Shown here piece by piece: positions 10,171-19,977 of a DNA stretch of 64,000 nucleotides. The DNA lies in NCBI GenBank assembly GCA_963970005.1, contig CAXAMN010021740.1:616337-680336 (forward strand). Reading direction: 5' to 3'. Numbering within the stretch: position 1 is the stretch's first letter; each line of letters starts with the position of its first letter. Source of the DNA: Durusdinium trenchii. Lineage: Eukaryota > Sar > Dinophyceae > Suessiales > Symbiodiniaceae. Below the pieces are notes generated by a model. That model did no database searches and was not told the origin of the DNA. It saw only the letters and a list, made by a program, of their open reading frames with translations. A program made the translations under genes and the position numbers.

Positions 10171-10640
10171 GTGGGGAGTTGAATCTGAAGGACTGGCCTG
10201 CTGTGATCCAAAGGAGGAAGAGGGTCTATGTCACTGACGCTCGTTCTGTCTACGACTGCCTCCAAAAGGACGCTACATCCACGTCGACAGACAAACGGAT
10301 GGCATTGGAGGGAGCGTTGTTGAGAGAGATTGTGAGACAGCCTCAAGCCTTTGTTCGCTGGATAGATGGCATGCAGAATGTTGCAAATGTTCTGACGAAG
10401 TCTGGAGCCGAGAAGGATACATTGCGAGAATTCCTTCGTGAAGGCATGATGTCGTTAGTTCAAAGTGAAGCCAACAAGAAGATCAAAGAGAAAAAGGGGG
10501 CTGATCGTCATCGACGCAGCGTCGAACTGGACAAGCCTACCAAGAAGCGAGAGGCCAATGTTCAGAGAAGACGAAAGCTGGCAGAAGAACTTCAAGGAGT
10601 TGATGTCTCCAGTGGCTCTGATCGAAAAGAAAAAGAATGA
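10152..10640 (+). CDS. pol: copia Pol part 7: RNase H, internally truncated
   Basis: A frame change near 10160 leads from FVCWRR to LLEEALSGELNLKDW, then VYVTDARSVYDCLQK and FVRWIDGMQNVANVLT, the C-terminal RNase H blocks of copia elements. Copia RNase H normally carries a stretch with the catalytic Glu (SxxAE) between the Trp block and the EEAL block. It is absent here, so a small deletion accompanied the frame change. The polyprotein ends with a Lys-rich tail, and the stop at 10638-10640 lies inside the polypurine tract just before the 3' LTR. Confidence 0.8.
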   Translation: MLEEALSGELNLKDWPAVIQRRKRVYVTDARSVYDCLQKDATSTSTDKRMALEGALLREIVRQPQAFVRWIDGMQNVANVLTKSGAEKDTLREFLREGMMSLVQSEANKKIKEKKGADRHRRSVELDKPTKKREANVQRRRKLAEELQGVDVSSGSDRKEKE

Positions 10641-10641
10641 G
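10624..10641 (+). other. polypurine tract
   Basis: GAAAAGAAAAAGAATGAG directly abuts the 3' LTR and is purine except for one T. This is the expected plus-strand priming site and it also encodes the last residues of Pol. Confidence 0.85.
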
Positions 10642-10891
10642 TGTGAGTTTCGCCAGTGAGTTCACTGTCAGGTCGATCGATCAGAGCATTCGCCATGTCA
10701 GCACAACGGCCCAAAGCCAAACGGCCTTTTCATGATAGGCCAAGAGGAGCCGATCGGTCCAATGCTTACAAGGAAGACACGCACAAATCGAGACAAAGCA
10801 GAACATGGAGCACATGCATAACATGTTTCACTAAACCTTTGGTTTGTTCGCGGAAAAGAGTTTCTGTCCGCTTCGCTGCCAGTGCTTCGCA
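10642..10891 (+). repeat. 3' LTR of the copia element
   Basis: 250 bp, identical to 1955-2204 except for two transitions at 10781 and 10861. It starts TGTGAG and ends CGCA, and is followed by a TA run (10891-10909) that includes the presumed TATAT target duplication. Confidence 0.95.
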
Positions 10892-11390
10892 TATATATAT
10901 ATATATATAGTAGCCATGGCCTCCAACCTAATAGTGATGGAAATGAATGACGGCCGCATTCAGCCGCACATGGATGATAGCCGCACCGCTTTTCATGTGC
11001 AGCCCAGGTGAAGCTTTAAAGCCCAATCGAGGGCAGGGAGTGCCGGAGGTGCTGCAGAAGTGTTTGTTTTGAGCGTTGGTTTTTCTTCCTTTCAATGATG
11101 GATGTCCATAAAAACAATGGGAACATATTGTCTCAAACATAGACCATTGACGCTTAAAGTTTCCTCTGGCTCGACTCATCCATGATCTGAAATTGGGACA
11201 TCGTGCGACTGAAATACCAGCAGTTGGGCGGCGGAGTATGTTTTGGATGATGACTAGGCGGTGGTTTCGGATATTTTTCACCTTTGCTTGGGATGATTGA
11301 ACTCACTGACCAATATTATTCGAATGAGTTAAAGCCACCAACCAGATGAAGAATCCCATCCTCCACCACCCATGCCAGGACCACAAGAAG

Positions 11391-11501
11391 GTGCCGCTGG
11401 CTGTGCCACTGGTGCGCGCGTTCCGCGACCCTGCGTTGGAAGTTCGTGTGATGGAGTTGCCGCCCAAGATGCTCGGAGCTGCGGAAGTCTGTGGGGCGAC
11501 G
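11391..11501 (+). CDS. candidate exon, unknown protein
   Basis: It follows an AG|G acceptor (CACAAGAAG|GTG). It encodes VPLAVPLVRAFRDPALEVRV and MELPPKMLGAAEVCG with normal amino-acid composition before a TGA. No domain is recognised, and the reading frame rests only on composition and the acceptor. Confidence 0.35.
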
Positions 11502-12103
11502 TGAACGGATGTCAAAGGACAACACCTAAGTTGCCTTCCATGGAATTGAATTTTACTTGAGCAGATTCAATTACCCTTAATTGCACATGCACATCCAGTA
11601 CCTATTGCAGATGGAGATCATCATATAAGATTGGACTTGCCTTCGGCACGTTGCCGCCCGCTGGTTGAACGCCTCCTCAAGCATCGTGCAGGTGTCCGAA
11701 GAGTGCCAGCTTTCACCTTGAGACCAAGAAATTGGCCGAACATCACCAAGCATTGAAATCGGTCAAAAGCTTGTTCTTTATGGTCCAAGTCCCCTCAGCT
11801 ACCAGACTTCTTGGGCGCTTTGGATCGTTTGGGTTCCGGGACCAAGGGGCTTCATCTCTCTGTTTGGAGGACGTGCCAATCCAGACCTCCAATCAGAGGT
11901 AGCAGCACTGCTTCACAACTCACCAGAACTGAGAACGCATACTACTTGGCAGACGTTTTTTTCGTGTGTGTGACCCTCAATAGTACAATAAGCCCAGGTA
12001 TAACCACAACAACACAGCACTGTGCAGTCCGATCTGAGGAATCCAGAGGAGGGCGGAGAACTTCCCGGGCAATTGAATCTGATTGGTGGTCTTGATTCAA
12101 AAG

Positions 12104-12202
12104 TACAGTGGTTTCAGAGTAGATGGCACAATTCCCAAAAGGTGTGGCAAAATGGACCCCTATACAAAAGACATTTTGGCTTCAGTTTGTGCCATCTACT
12201 CT
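12104..12202. mobile_element. Tc1-like miniature inverted-repeat element, degraded
   Basis: It starts TACAGTGGTTTCAGAGTAGA, close to the left end of the element at 38658. A perfect 16-bp inverted repeat (12116-12131 and 12187-12202) encloses 55 bp. The outer right end that should mirror CAGTGGTTT is not recognisable, so the copy is damaged. It is too short to encode a transposase. Confidence 0.45.
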
Positions 12203-12729
12203 TCAATCCAAAACAAGTCTAAGGTGATACTTGTCGCACTGTGTTCAGTGGATTGCTTGGCACAGCCAGTGAAGCTCACATGCAGTGCAATAGAATGTCA
12301 GCTGTGCAGGAGAACTATGCAATCTCAGAGTATGGTGGGGACTCTGAAGGCCATTTGAATATTCTGGAAGTCGGTTCTTGTCCACCAAGTCCTGGAAGTT
12401 TCCCTCAAGTTTTCCAGGAAAGCACCAGTTTTATTACTTGTTTGCCTGAATTTCCTCTAGTCTGTCAAGGCGAAGATGCAGCTGAAAGAGATAAAATCAG
12501 GCAGGCGAAGCCGATCCCCGCATGGTGTGAACCTTGTCAGCAACTTGCTCTAGAGTGAGCAAGCGCCACATGCCACTTTCCAATATTTCCAAGACAGATT
12601 CTTTTTTTGTTTGGATAATTTGTTCGATGCTGCTCCATGCTTGCCTTAGGAGGGCTACTTTTCGTGCATCCAAAAGCAGGCTGCAATTGATCCAGACACT
12701 ATCTTCGGCAAAGTGCCTAGATGTGCAAG

Positions 12730-12833
12730 GGGCCCAGCTTCCAGATCCCTACAGATTGCAAGCACAGGAAGAGGCAGAGGTTCATTACTACAGGCCTTGG
12801 TTTGTCCTGGGCACTGTGCCAAGGTCATGGAGG
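12730..12833 (+). CDS. candidate exon, unknown protein
   Basis: Bounded by AG|G on the left (GTGCAAG|G) and a GT donor on the right (CCAAG|GT). The frame reads GAQLPDPYRLQAQEEAEVHY then YRPWFVLGTVP. The composition and clean boundaries look like a real internal exon; family unknown. Confidence 0.4.
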
Positions 12834-13773
12834 ATGTTTTTCCAGAATCTATTTATGTGCAGGCTCGTCCTTGCTGTGCAAAAATCGATAGCTTTGGACG
12901 TGTGGTAGGACAACTTGCTTTGCTGCAAAGCCCGCTTGAGCCATACTAAAAGTACGAGGCCTGTATATCAAGATCCTCAAGATCCATCAGATAGAAGTAG
13001 CCCATCCCCTCCAGATGGTCGCAACCTGGTCCCGCTTTGCAAACCCCCCCTACACACTACACTCCAGTCTCCAGTCCAAACACCTCATGCCCCTTCCAAA
13101 CGCTTTTCAAACCGCGTGCAGATGGGCAAGAAGCGCCCCGCACGGCGTCGGGGATCCAGTGGCGACTGGCGAAGGGATCGGCTGACACGGAGCGAGATCC
13201 GCACCTACAAGCAGCGGTGCCTGCGCAGTATGATGCGGCCGGGATGGTGTGGGATTGTTTGAAAGGGGGTATGGGTGGAGCAAACCACAGAGTCTTGTTT
13301 ACTGTAAAGGTTTCGGTCCAGTTCTCTCAAGATTTTTCTTAAGGTTTGAATGTATCCCTTCATTCTCGTAGCTTTTCTTGTTTTGTCCTTCTTCTCCCTT
13401 CTCGCTCTTTTTCTCAGCAATTGTGTTTATCCCTGTCTTCATCATTCTTCATTTTTTTTTGAGTCAAATTGCTTTGCCGGGTTGTGGGGGCCACGCGGGC
13501 AACGCAGAGCTTTTTGTGTAGCAACTCCATGCCATGCTTCGAGCTCTGCTCACGCGGTCCACAGAGCTCGGCCAAGAACAGAACTGGAAACATTATGAGG
13601 GCAATCCGATTAGCTCAGCACAATCCAGCTGTTTCGTCCATCACGTCATGTCTTCAGCCTGGTGATGGCTGAGGATGGGCCAAAAAAGAAGTCGCTTGGT
13701 TGCAGAAGCGTCTTTGCACAGAGAAGCCAGCTAAGCAGAGATGCACGTGGTTTTATTGCCCAAAACTATGCAA

Positions 13774-13788
13774 ATCCTTTGGCTCAGT
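13774..13788 (+). promoter_or_regulatory. possible relict spliced-leader sequence
   Basis: ATCCTTTGGCTCAG shares the 9-mer TTTGGCTCA with the 3' part of the dinoflagellate trans-spliced leader (which ends ATTTTGGCTCAAG). It lies 20-odd bases upstream of the start codon of the intronless selenoprotein gene. Relict leaders mark genes that re-entered the genome as processed cDNA. The match is partial, so this is tentative. Confidence 0.3.
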
Positions 13789-13809
13789 CTTAGAACTTGA
13801 GCGGGCAAC

Positions 13810-14391
13810 ATGGTTTCTGCCGCTTTCCAAATCTTTGTTGCTGCATGCATTTTGCCTGCGGCACTTGGTGACAATGAGACAGCACTTGGGCTTTGGCAAG
13901 GTCCCTGTGCCCGGGTAGTCAGTTGTCCAGGCTGACGCTTGAATTCACTGCCCAAAGTGAAGGCATTTCTGAAAGAACGTGGCAATGTTGATGCATATCC
14001 ATCGGTGGAGGTGACTTGGCAACGTGGGCATGATCCTGAATTAGAGCTTTGGGCATGCAATGGAAGCCCTCCCAGCAGCATGGCCAAGTCAAATCTAGAG
14101 CCATCGGCACGGATCGCGCTGTCTCCGTACCAAACAGCTGAATTGCATTTCTTGCTACAATGTCATGGCATTCAACCAGTACCAGGAAGCCCGGCACCAA
14201 GGGTGCCCACAGGCGAAGATGCTTGCGAACGGATTGCAAACATCTCTGCGTGGCAGCCATGGCACTGGCTGTCCGCCACTGCGGCTGTGGTTATTCCCCT
14301 CATCCTGGTCTACAGATGTTGCTGTCATGGCGTGCGGCGTCATAAGGCCAAGCTAGATGATGGAGCAGATGAGCTTGGAGCTGCCATCTAG
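13810..14391 (+). CDS. SelM/Sep15-type selenoprotein with C-terminal membrane anchor
   Basis: A single open frame of 193 residues is obtained if TGA at 13933-13935 is read as selenocysteine (residue 42). The start ATG 13810 gives a secretory signal peptide (MVSAAFQIFVAACILPAALG). The redox site is CPGU, followed by RLNSLPKVKAFLKER and YPSVEVTWQRGHDPELELW. This matches the SelM/Sep15 thioredoxin-like fold, in which CGGU is followed by xLNxLxxVKAF and a GxDPxLxL strand. These proteins are ER oxidoreductases. Unlike animal SelM, the protein continues past the fold (about residue 100) with a long linker, a hydrophobic segment near residues 153-171 (WLSATAAVVIPLILVY) and a charged tail, predicting a type I membrane protein with a luminal redox domain. 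No intron is needed. A standard start at 13939 would lose the signal peptide and redox motif. I could not identify a SECIS element by eye in the downstream 400 bp. Confidence 0.85.
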
Positions 14392-15063
14392 TGACATGAG
14401 CAAAATATGGGGGGAGCAGATTCCACCGCGATGTCGAATATCAAGAAAATATCAAGGGATTCTGTAAAGCTAGCAGCTAGCTTCATGGGTTATGGACTTC
14501 AGACTAACCATGCTCTGTGAAACCTAAGCATTCCCACCCACACCACCTGACCAATGAATCAATCTGACGTCGCTGCTGCACAATCGTTTTCCGCATGCAC
14601 AATACAATAGGCGAGTCAATTGCAGGTTGAGACAAGGGTCAAAGTCACCCACAGGAGTCTGGGATGTGCTATTTGTATGGCTGATGAAGCTGTCCAAAAT
14701 CACCTGAAGAATCTACACCTCCAACAGCAATAGGCAATAGGTTTCAATTGCTGATTGCTTAACAACACGGAGCCACATTGCCAGATGTGAGTTCAAAGGT
14801 GGTGGACAGTTGATTGCACATACAGCTTAGCAAGTTCCTGAAGTCTGTAGAGCCCGACGGCACAGTGCAAGGCCATTGGAAGTCGGTTCGGGTCTCCCTG
14901 GTTGCGTACTTGGTGTCAATTGCTCAAAACATATCGAAGCGTAGCCGTGTAGCCTTTTAGTCGGGCAATGCCGCATGAGACAGAGGCAAAATTCTTGAGC
15001 ATCACATGAGACACTGAGGGTAGTCGAAAGACATTTTGCAACTCTCAACTGCTCACACATATC

Positions 15064-15153
15064 AACGAGGACGCTACTAGGAGCGAGGTGCATCGCTATT
15101 AGGAGCAAGAAGCTGCTAGGGGCTCCTGGCATCGCTACTAGGAGCAAGGACGC
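15064..15153 (-). repeat. TAGTAGC-type modular repeat array
   Basis: It contains four units of the form CTACTAGGAGCAAGGACGC, CTATTAGGAGCAAGAAGC and similar, plus a GGGGCTCCTGGCATCGC variant. Units share a core TACTAGGAGC with changing tails. The same words recur at 16379, 24361, 31617 and 51938. Confidence 0.75.
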
Positions 15154-16378
15154 CACATATCCCAAACATTGCAGAAACATTTCACGACAACTATCCATGA
15201 TAGATTCGTTCCAACCCCGGGCCATGTGGTGCTTTCCGTGGTCTATTTTGGCCATCGGACCCTTGAGGGTTTAAAAGGAAACATACAACATAGAGAATTC
15301 ATAGAGAACTTTCTTAGATTCCCCACGCAAGACCATGTTGTGTTTTCAATGGAAATGATAGTCAAAAGGAAAGGAGCGCATGGCATGCATCATCATCTCT
15401 CTTCCCCTCCTTTCCGCCCCTGCCACATATGCCTATTGGTCATCAGTTGTTAGGTCGAGACATTAAGATTTAGATTGTTTCACAGTGCTTTGCGGTTTTT
15501 GATACCCAGGTTGGGATGAGCCAAATGCTGACCTGGTTTCCAGCATAGCTTGAGGTTGGCATGCAGCCGGCATGCGAAGATATCTAGAGACGTGCGACAT
15601 GGATGTTCTTTGTTTGTGGATCACTGATGATTCCAAGACTTGGATCACAAGACCCTCTTGGATTCCCCTGCGCAAATACCCTTGTCGCAAATCACCCAAC
15701 TCTGGCAGCAGGTCATGTCGCAATCAAGGCTCTTCTCTTGAGCGTGCATAATTCGATGCCATAGCTAATCTCACGACATGCACCCTGACTATATGCTGCC
15801 CCTTTGAAACTAGTCCACATCTCAAGGCTGATAACTTGTAAGCTTAAGCCAAGGCCAAGAAATGTCAGGATGCCTCGGATGGCTGCGAGTCTCAAGCCAA
15901 GCAATGTCAGCCTTTCGTGGTAATTCGTTTTGCGCACCGCATTGGCGTCTGACCTGTCCAGTTTGATGCTTCTGCTAGGCCCCAAAAAAGCGACCAGTTG
16001 TGTCACAGCGACAGAAGCCTGAAACAGGCTCACTGAGCGAATCCTACTGCGCAGTTTGTGTTGGGCCTCGGGGTTTGCATGATGTGGAAGCACTGGTGGT
16101 GATGTACACATGGATGTGACCTGGAGTCAGGAGGAATCATGAATCAGGACCCTACCAACCCCCAAAAATTATGCTTTTGGCTGATGTGTGCAGTCGGTTC
16201 AAGCAGTTCAAAGATCGGCCTCCATTGATTCCAAGAAGATGCCCAAGCAGATCACTGTGTCTCGGTCTTATGAAAGTCTCATTTCACCATGAGATTCTCA
16301 TCTCTCCAGTGCTCAGTACTTTGGACAGGACTTCTGCATTGTGAAAAGATAGAATGTTTCATTCGCACCTCCGCACTG

Positions 16379-16450
16379 TCTACTAGGAGCAAGGACGCTA
16401 CTAGGGGCTCCTGGCCTTACTACTAGGAGCAAAGGACGCTACTAGGAGCT
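16379..16450 (-). repeat. TAGTAGC-type modular repeat array
   Basis: Four units: TACTAGGAGCAAGGACGC, TACTAGGGGCTCCTGGC, TACTAGGAGCAAAGGACGC and TACTAGGAGCTTG. The order of tails differs from the array at 15064 although the units are the same. Confidence 0.75.
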
Positions 16451-17355
16451 TGATAATAGCGGCTCAGGAGGGGTTCTGGAAGTTTGTTTCTCTTCAGCCG
16501 TACTAGGGATTTTCTGGTTCCCTTGGCACATCGGGGAAAACCGCAGCCCAACATAGGCCGACTCCCGGAAAAAGCAACAGGACTCCAGGGTCACAGGTTT
16601 GTGGAGGATTGGTCTTTGCTGCATGAGAAAAGGCCATAGACTTATGCCTTGATGCTTCATGAAATACTGTTCAATTGATATATGTAGGCAGGCGCCATAG
16701 GCTTTTCTTGTTCAACTGACTCGGCCAAGGAGATTCGCCAGTTCTTGCAGATCGCTCGTCGCAAGGTCGGGTTGCACTTTCCAGAATTTGCACTTCCAAT
16801 TCACTTCATCATCCAGTGAACGGTTTGTGGAATGAGAATATAAGTAGAAATCCCAAAACAATCTATATACTCTTCTGCAGACATACGTAGAAGCACAGAG
16901 GCATTTTTTTTTGAGGATACATGTTAGCAGAGCCCCAACTAAAGAAAAGACACTAACTTAGAAACCACCGCTGCTTGACTACAGCAGCAGCTGCAGTGCC
17001 ATGTTAGTGGTACAATGAGCGTTTTTTTGAAAAAAACACTAACCTAGCAGTCATCCAATTTTGGCAGGGTCACGGTCTATCCTGGGAAGAGACGTGTATG
17101 TGTCTCAATTGCTTTGCAGCCAGACATATAGCTTTGCAGTGCCATGTATATAGGCCTTTTTTAGTCCCTGGCTTCCATGTATAATATAAGAGCGGAAGTG
17201 TATACTGTAATTACTGTAGACCGTTCGTGCTTGTTGGCGTTGTGACCTTGGAGCATGGTGACTTGGAGAAATGCCAGACCGCAGAGCACGCCACGGAAAA
17301 CAAAGGGTGACTTGGAGAAATGGATGCAATTATATAAGTAGCAAGACCTAGCAAA

Positions 17356-18333
17356 TTGAAATTGAACAAAGCTCCTGATCCAGATGGAGCCTACACTGAA
17401 CTCTTCAAATACTCGGATGTGGAAAGTATCAAAAACCTCGATGAGGCCCTCAAGCCAAAACACGTCAGTTCAAAGGTGCCCACATTGCCAGCCTATACAA
17501 GAAAGGAGATCATAAACACCCTGAAAACGAAGACTGTACTGTAACTAAGATTTCTCATGACAAAATGTCCAGCACTCTGCAAGGTCTCAACACTAATGCC
17601 GAACTACTACATGTAACACAATCTTTTGTGCAGCCACCCTCGATTGCAGGTTTTGCACAAGGATGAAATTAACCCATCCATGCCCATCGTTACCCCTCAA
17701 CAGACGGGCACTAGGCAGCCTTGTACCATTTCATTTTGTCAAGGCATGTCATGGCTGATCCAAAACTTCCCAAGGGAATCCAAGGGATTAACTTTCAAGA
17801 GCTTCCCTATGCAGGTGACACATTGATACTTGCCAAAATTGAAGGATTGCGAATGAATGCCTGCATCTCATTGACGCTGAGTCAGAATATTTCCAAATGC
17901 TGCTACTTTGCGCATCACCGCCAGAGCAAGGGTCCGTTCTGCAATCCTGAATCGAAGAAGTGTATTGACGAAGAAACATACTTGGAAGCTCAGCGTCACG
18001 GGAGAGAATTTTACAGCCCAAAGCACGAAGTCAGAAAGAGGATATCCGCAACGATACGATGGCAGTCCTCAAGACATTTCAACCCACCGCAGAAAAAGTG
18101 GAATTGGGACAATTGCCCAACACCTTTCAACTTCAAGGTCTTGGACAGATTCTCAACTACATATACATACAACTTCTTCATTCGACCACACAACTCCAAC
18201 GAGCATGTTTACAGTTGAATGCACCGGCGCAAGGTTTTGCGTACCGAGATTTTGGAAGACAAGCGCCTCAAACTCTTAGTGCTGAGAAGCGAACGGCAAA
18301 CCCCATTTCACCAATCAGCCTGTACACTGTACA
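17356..18333 (+). pseudogene. decayed LINE-type reverse transcriptase
   Basis: Pieces of a non-LTR reverse transcriptase appear in order but in changing frames. KLNKAPDPDGAYTELFKYSD (17356 on) corresponds to the KAPGPDG block. A damaged RQGCPLSPYLF block lies at about 17710-17760 (TRQPCTISFCQ). The catalytic block is at about 17795-17845 as LPYAGDTLILAK, where YADD has become YAGD. Then a C-terminal stretch EVRKRISATIR and AVLKTFQPTAEKVE (17990-18120). Several frameshifts and stops separate the pieces. It is clearly a relic. Confidence 0.75.
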
Positions 18334-18754
18334 CATTCCGTTTGCCCTACCCAGAGAAACTCAACAATGAAGAGTAGGGGGTCCCGCCCCTGCTGGACAA
18401 AAACATGTTGCAAAGGCATATATAGGAAGTAATCAAGCGGAAGATGCTTCTCAGCCACATATTCTTGACACATTTAATTTATCGTGTAACAAGCTCACGA
18501 GTCCCGCCCACCTTTTCACAAAGGTCACTGTGTCACTGAGCATAACCCTGCCGAAAAACTCAGTGTGAAAAAGTGTGAGCGGAGCAAACTCTGTGCGAAA
18601 CAGGAAATTCAGTGTGAGGCAACGGAACTCAGTGTGAAAACCTTCGCACATTTTTGTTGTACATTCATAGGTGCACTCAGTTTAAGGGCTTAGTGAGTTC
18701 GGAATAGAGGGGTATTTATTTTTGGATTTTTTTTTGTTTCTTTTTTGGAATTTT
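18334..18754. other. spacer with short degenerate repeats
   Basis: No gene is seen. Between 18530 and 18645 the phrase CTCAGTGTGAAAA and close variants (CTCTGTGCGAAA, TTCAGTGTGAGG) occur four or five times at irregular spacing. Confidence 0.5.
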
Positions 18755-18835
18755 TGTTGTTTTTCGTGGCTTCTGGCTTCTGGCTTCTGTGGCTTCTGGC
18801 TTTTGTGGCTTTTGGCTTCTGTGGCTTCTGTATCT
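18755..18835. repeat. TGGCTTCTG tandem repeat
   Basis: A run of TGGCTTCTG, TGGCTTTTG and TGTGGCTTC units about 9 bp long. The surrounding 18715-18960 is T-rich, and its open frames encode only hydrophobic low-complexity sequence. Confidence 0.7.
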
Positions 18836-18990
18836 GTCTATACCTATCTATTTATCTATCTTTCTTTCTTTCTTTTGGCAGCTGTTCTGCTTTCTCTTTT
18901 TGTATTTGCTTTTCCTGTTGTTTTCGTTGCAGAGACGAAACAAGCAAGCAAGCAAGCACGAGCTGCTCACCTTTGGATCTGGTGTGCTGC

Positions 18991-19017
18991 TGGGGGGGGC
19001 GCTGCGCCCCCCCCCCA
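18991..19017. repeat. G/C-run palindrome at the assembly gap
   Basis: Eight G, then CGCTGCG, then ten C make a perfect inverted repeat (about 11 bp per arm, one-base loop) ending at the first N. Such a hairpin probably caused the sequencing break. Confidence 0.8.
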
Positions 19018-19612
19018 NNNNNNNNNNNNNNNNNNNNNNNNNNNNNNNNNNNNNNNNNNNNNNNNNNNNNNNNNNNNNNNNNNNNNNNNNNNNNNNNNNN
19101 NNNNNNNNNNNNNNNNNNNNNNNNNNNNNNNNNNNNNNNNNNNNNNNNNNNNNNNNNNNNNNNNNNNNNNNNNNNNNNNNNNNNNNNNNNNNNNNNNNNN
19201 NNNNNNNNNNNNNNNNNNNNNNNNNNNNNNNNNNNNNNNNNNNNNNNNNNNNNNNNNNNNNNNNNNNNNNNNNNNNNNNNNNNNNNNNNNNNNNNNNNNN
19301 NNNNNNNNNNNNNNNNNNNNNNNNNNNNNNNNNNNNNNNNNNNNNNNNNNNNNNNNNNNNNNNNNNNNNNNNNNNNNNNNNNNNNNNNNNNNNNNNNNNN
19401 NNNNNNNNNNNNNNNNNNNNNNNNNNNNNNNNNNNNNNNNNNNNNNNNNNNNNNNNNNNNNNNNNNNNNNNNNNNNNNNNNNNNNNNNNNNNNNNNNNNN
19501 NNNNNNNNNNNNNNNNNNNNNNNNNNNNNNNNNNNNNNNNNNNNNNNNNNNNNNNNNNNNNNNNNNNNNNNNNNNNNNNNNNNNNNNNNNNNNNNNNNNN
19601 NNNNNNNNNNNN
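19018..19612. other. assembly gap (595 N)
   Basis: Undetermined bases. The missing 5' exon of the eL38 gene may lie here. All long frames that cross the gap are artefacts. Confidence 0.99.
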
Positions 19613-19768
19613 AAAAAAAACGAAAAAAAATCCAGAAATATATTCGCAACCGTTCGGAATTGTAGGAAGCTAGGAAGCTGGTTAGCGCCGACGACCTGAT
19701 TCACTGACAGCTGCTGCTGGTTATGGAAAAAAATAGGGCCTAGAGCAGGGAGTGTCCCCATGGTGTAG

Positions 19769-19977
19769 GACGCCCGATCGGTCAAGATCAAGAAGAACGG
19801 AACCCAGACCAAGTTCAAGATCAGGCCAGAATTGTACCAGGCTTTGTTGCTTTCCACTCGACCGTTTGACAATCCAGGTGCAGCAGGTACCTTTACACTC
19901 TGATTATGCCGGACAAGGGCAAAGCTGAGAAGCTGAAACAATCTTTGCCTCCATCCTTGCAGAAGAAGGAGATCTGA
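19769..19977 (+). CDS. RPL38: ribosomal protein eL38, 3' exons
   Basis: Two exons encode the C-terminal two thirds of the large-subunit protein eL38. Exon 19769-19824 reads [18 protein letters not shown] and exon 19878-19977 reads [20 protein letters not shown] then [12 protein letters not shown] and stop TGA. The splice joins [13 protein letters not shown], exactly the eL38 consensus. The 53-bp intron (19825-19877) begins GC and ends AG with G next. The left exon follows TAG|G at 19768. The upstream exon with the start and the TARRK region was not found in 19613-19768 and is probably in the gap. No damage is visible, so this is a likely functional housekeeping gene. The acceptor was set at AG|GTGCAGC because the later AG would delete three conserved residues. 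Confidence 0.93.

Larger units (their letters stand above)
1955..10891 (+). mobile_element. Ty1/copia-type LTR retrotransposon, complete but mutated
   Basis: The element is 8,937 bp long. It has two 250-bp direct terminal repeats with TG...CA ends, a primer-binding site, a polypurine tract, and the copia order gag, protease, integrase, reverse transcriptase, RNase H. The five bases TATAT on each side (1950-1954 and 10892-10896) fit a 5-bp target-site duplication, although they lie in TA runs so the match is not decisive. The LTRs differ at only two bases (2094 A versus 10781 G; 2174 C versus 10861 T), which argues for recent insertion. The body is nevertheless interrupted by TGA at 4377 and 7247, TAG at 8233, and frame changes near 4436, 6510, 6822, 7625 and 10160. 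An unusual methyltransferase-like domain sits between protease and integrase. As it stands the copy cannot make an intact Pol protein unless some of the breaks are sequence errors or recoding sites. Confidence 0.95.
10912..13773. other. spacer with scattered exon candidates
   Basis: It begins with a second copy of the ATGGCCTCCAACCTA word next to the TA run flanking the copia element. No complete gene is recognised. Exon candidates stand at 11391-11501 and 12730-12833, and weaker open stretches lie near 11650-11760, 12010-12080 and 12450-12560. A Tc1-like inverted repeat lies at 12104-12202. None of the exon candidates matches a family I know. Confidence 0.5.
14392..17355. other. spacer with modular repeats, no confident gene
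   Basis: The first part is the 3' flank of the selenoprotein gene and should hold its SECIS element, which I could not locate. Arrays of the TACTAGGAGC repeat family are at 15064-15153 and 16379-16450. On the minus strand two adjoining open frames (16111-15713 and 15723-15463) could be one frameshifted coding stretch with a hydrophobic segment, but I recognise no family and treat it as unproven. Confidence 0.45.

Noticed and set aside
13603..13640. tRNA-like box A (TTAGCTCAGC)
   Set aside because: No matching box B or acceptor stem could be folded.
14392..14830. SECIS element for the selenoprotein
   Set aside because: Several ATGA and GTGA sites were tried as the start of the core, but none gave a paired stem of 9-13 bp with an AA loop and a matching GA. 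Computer search is needed.
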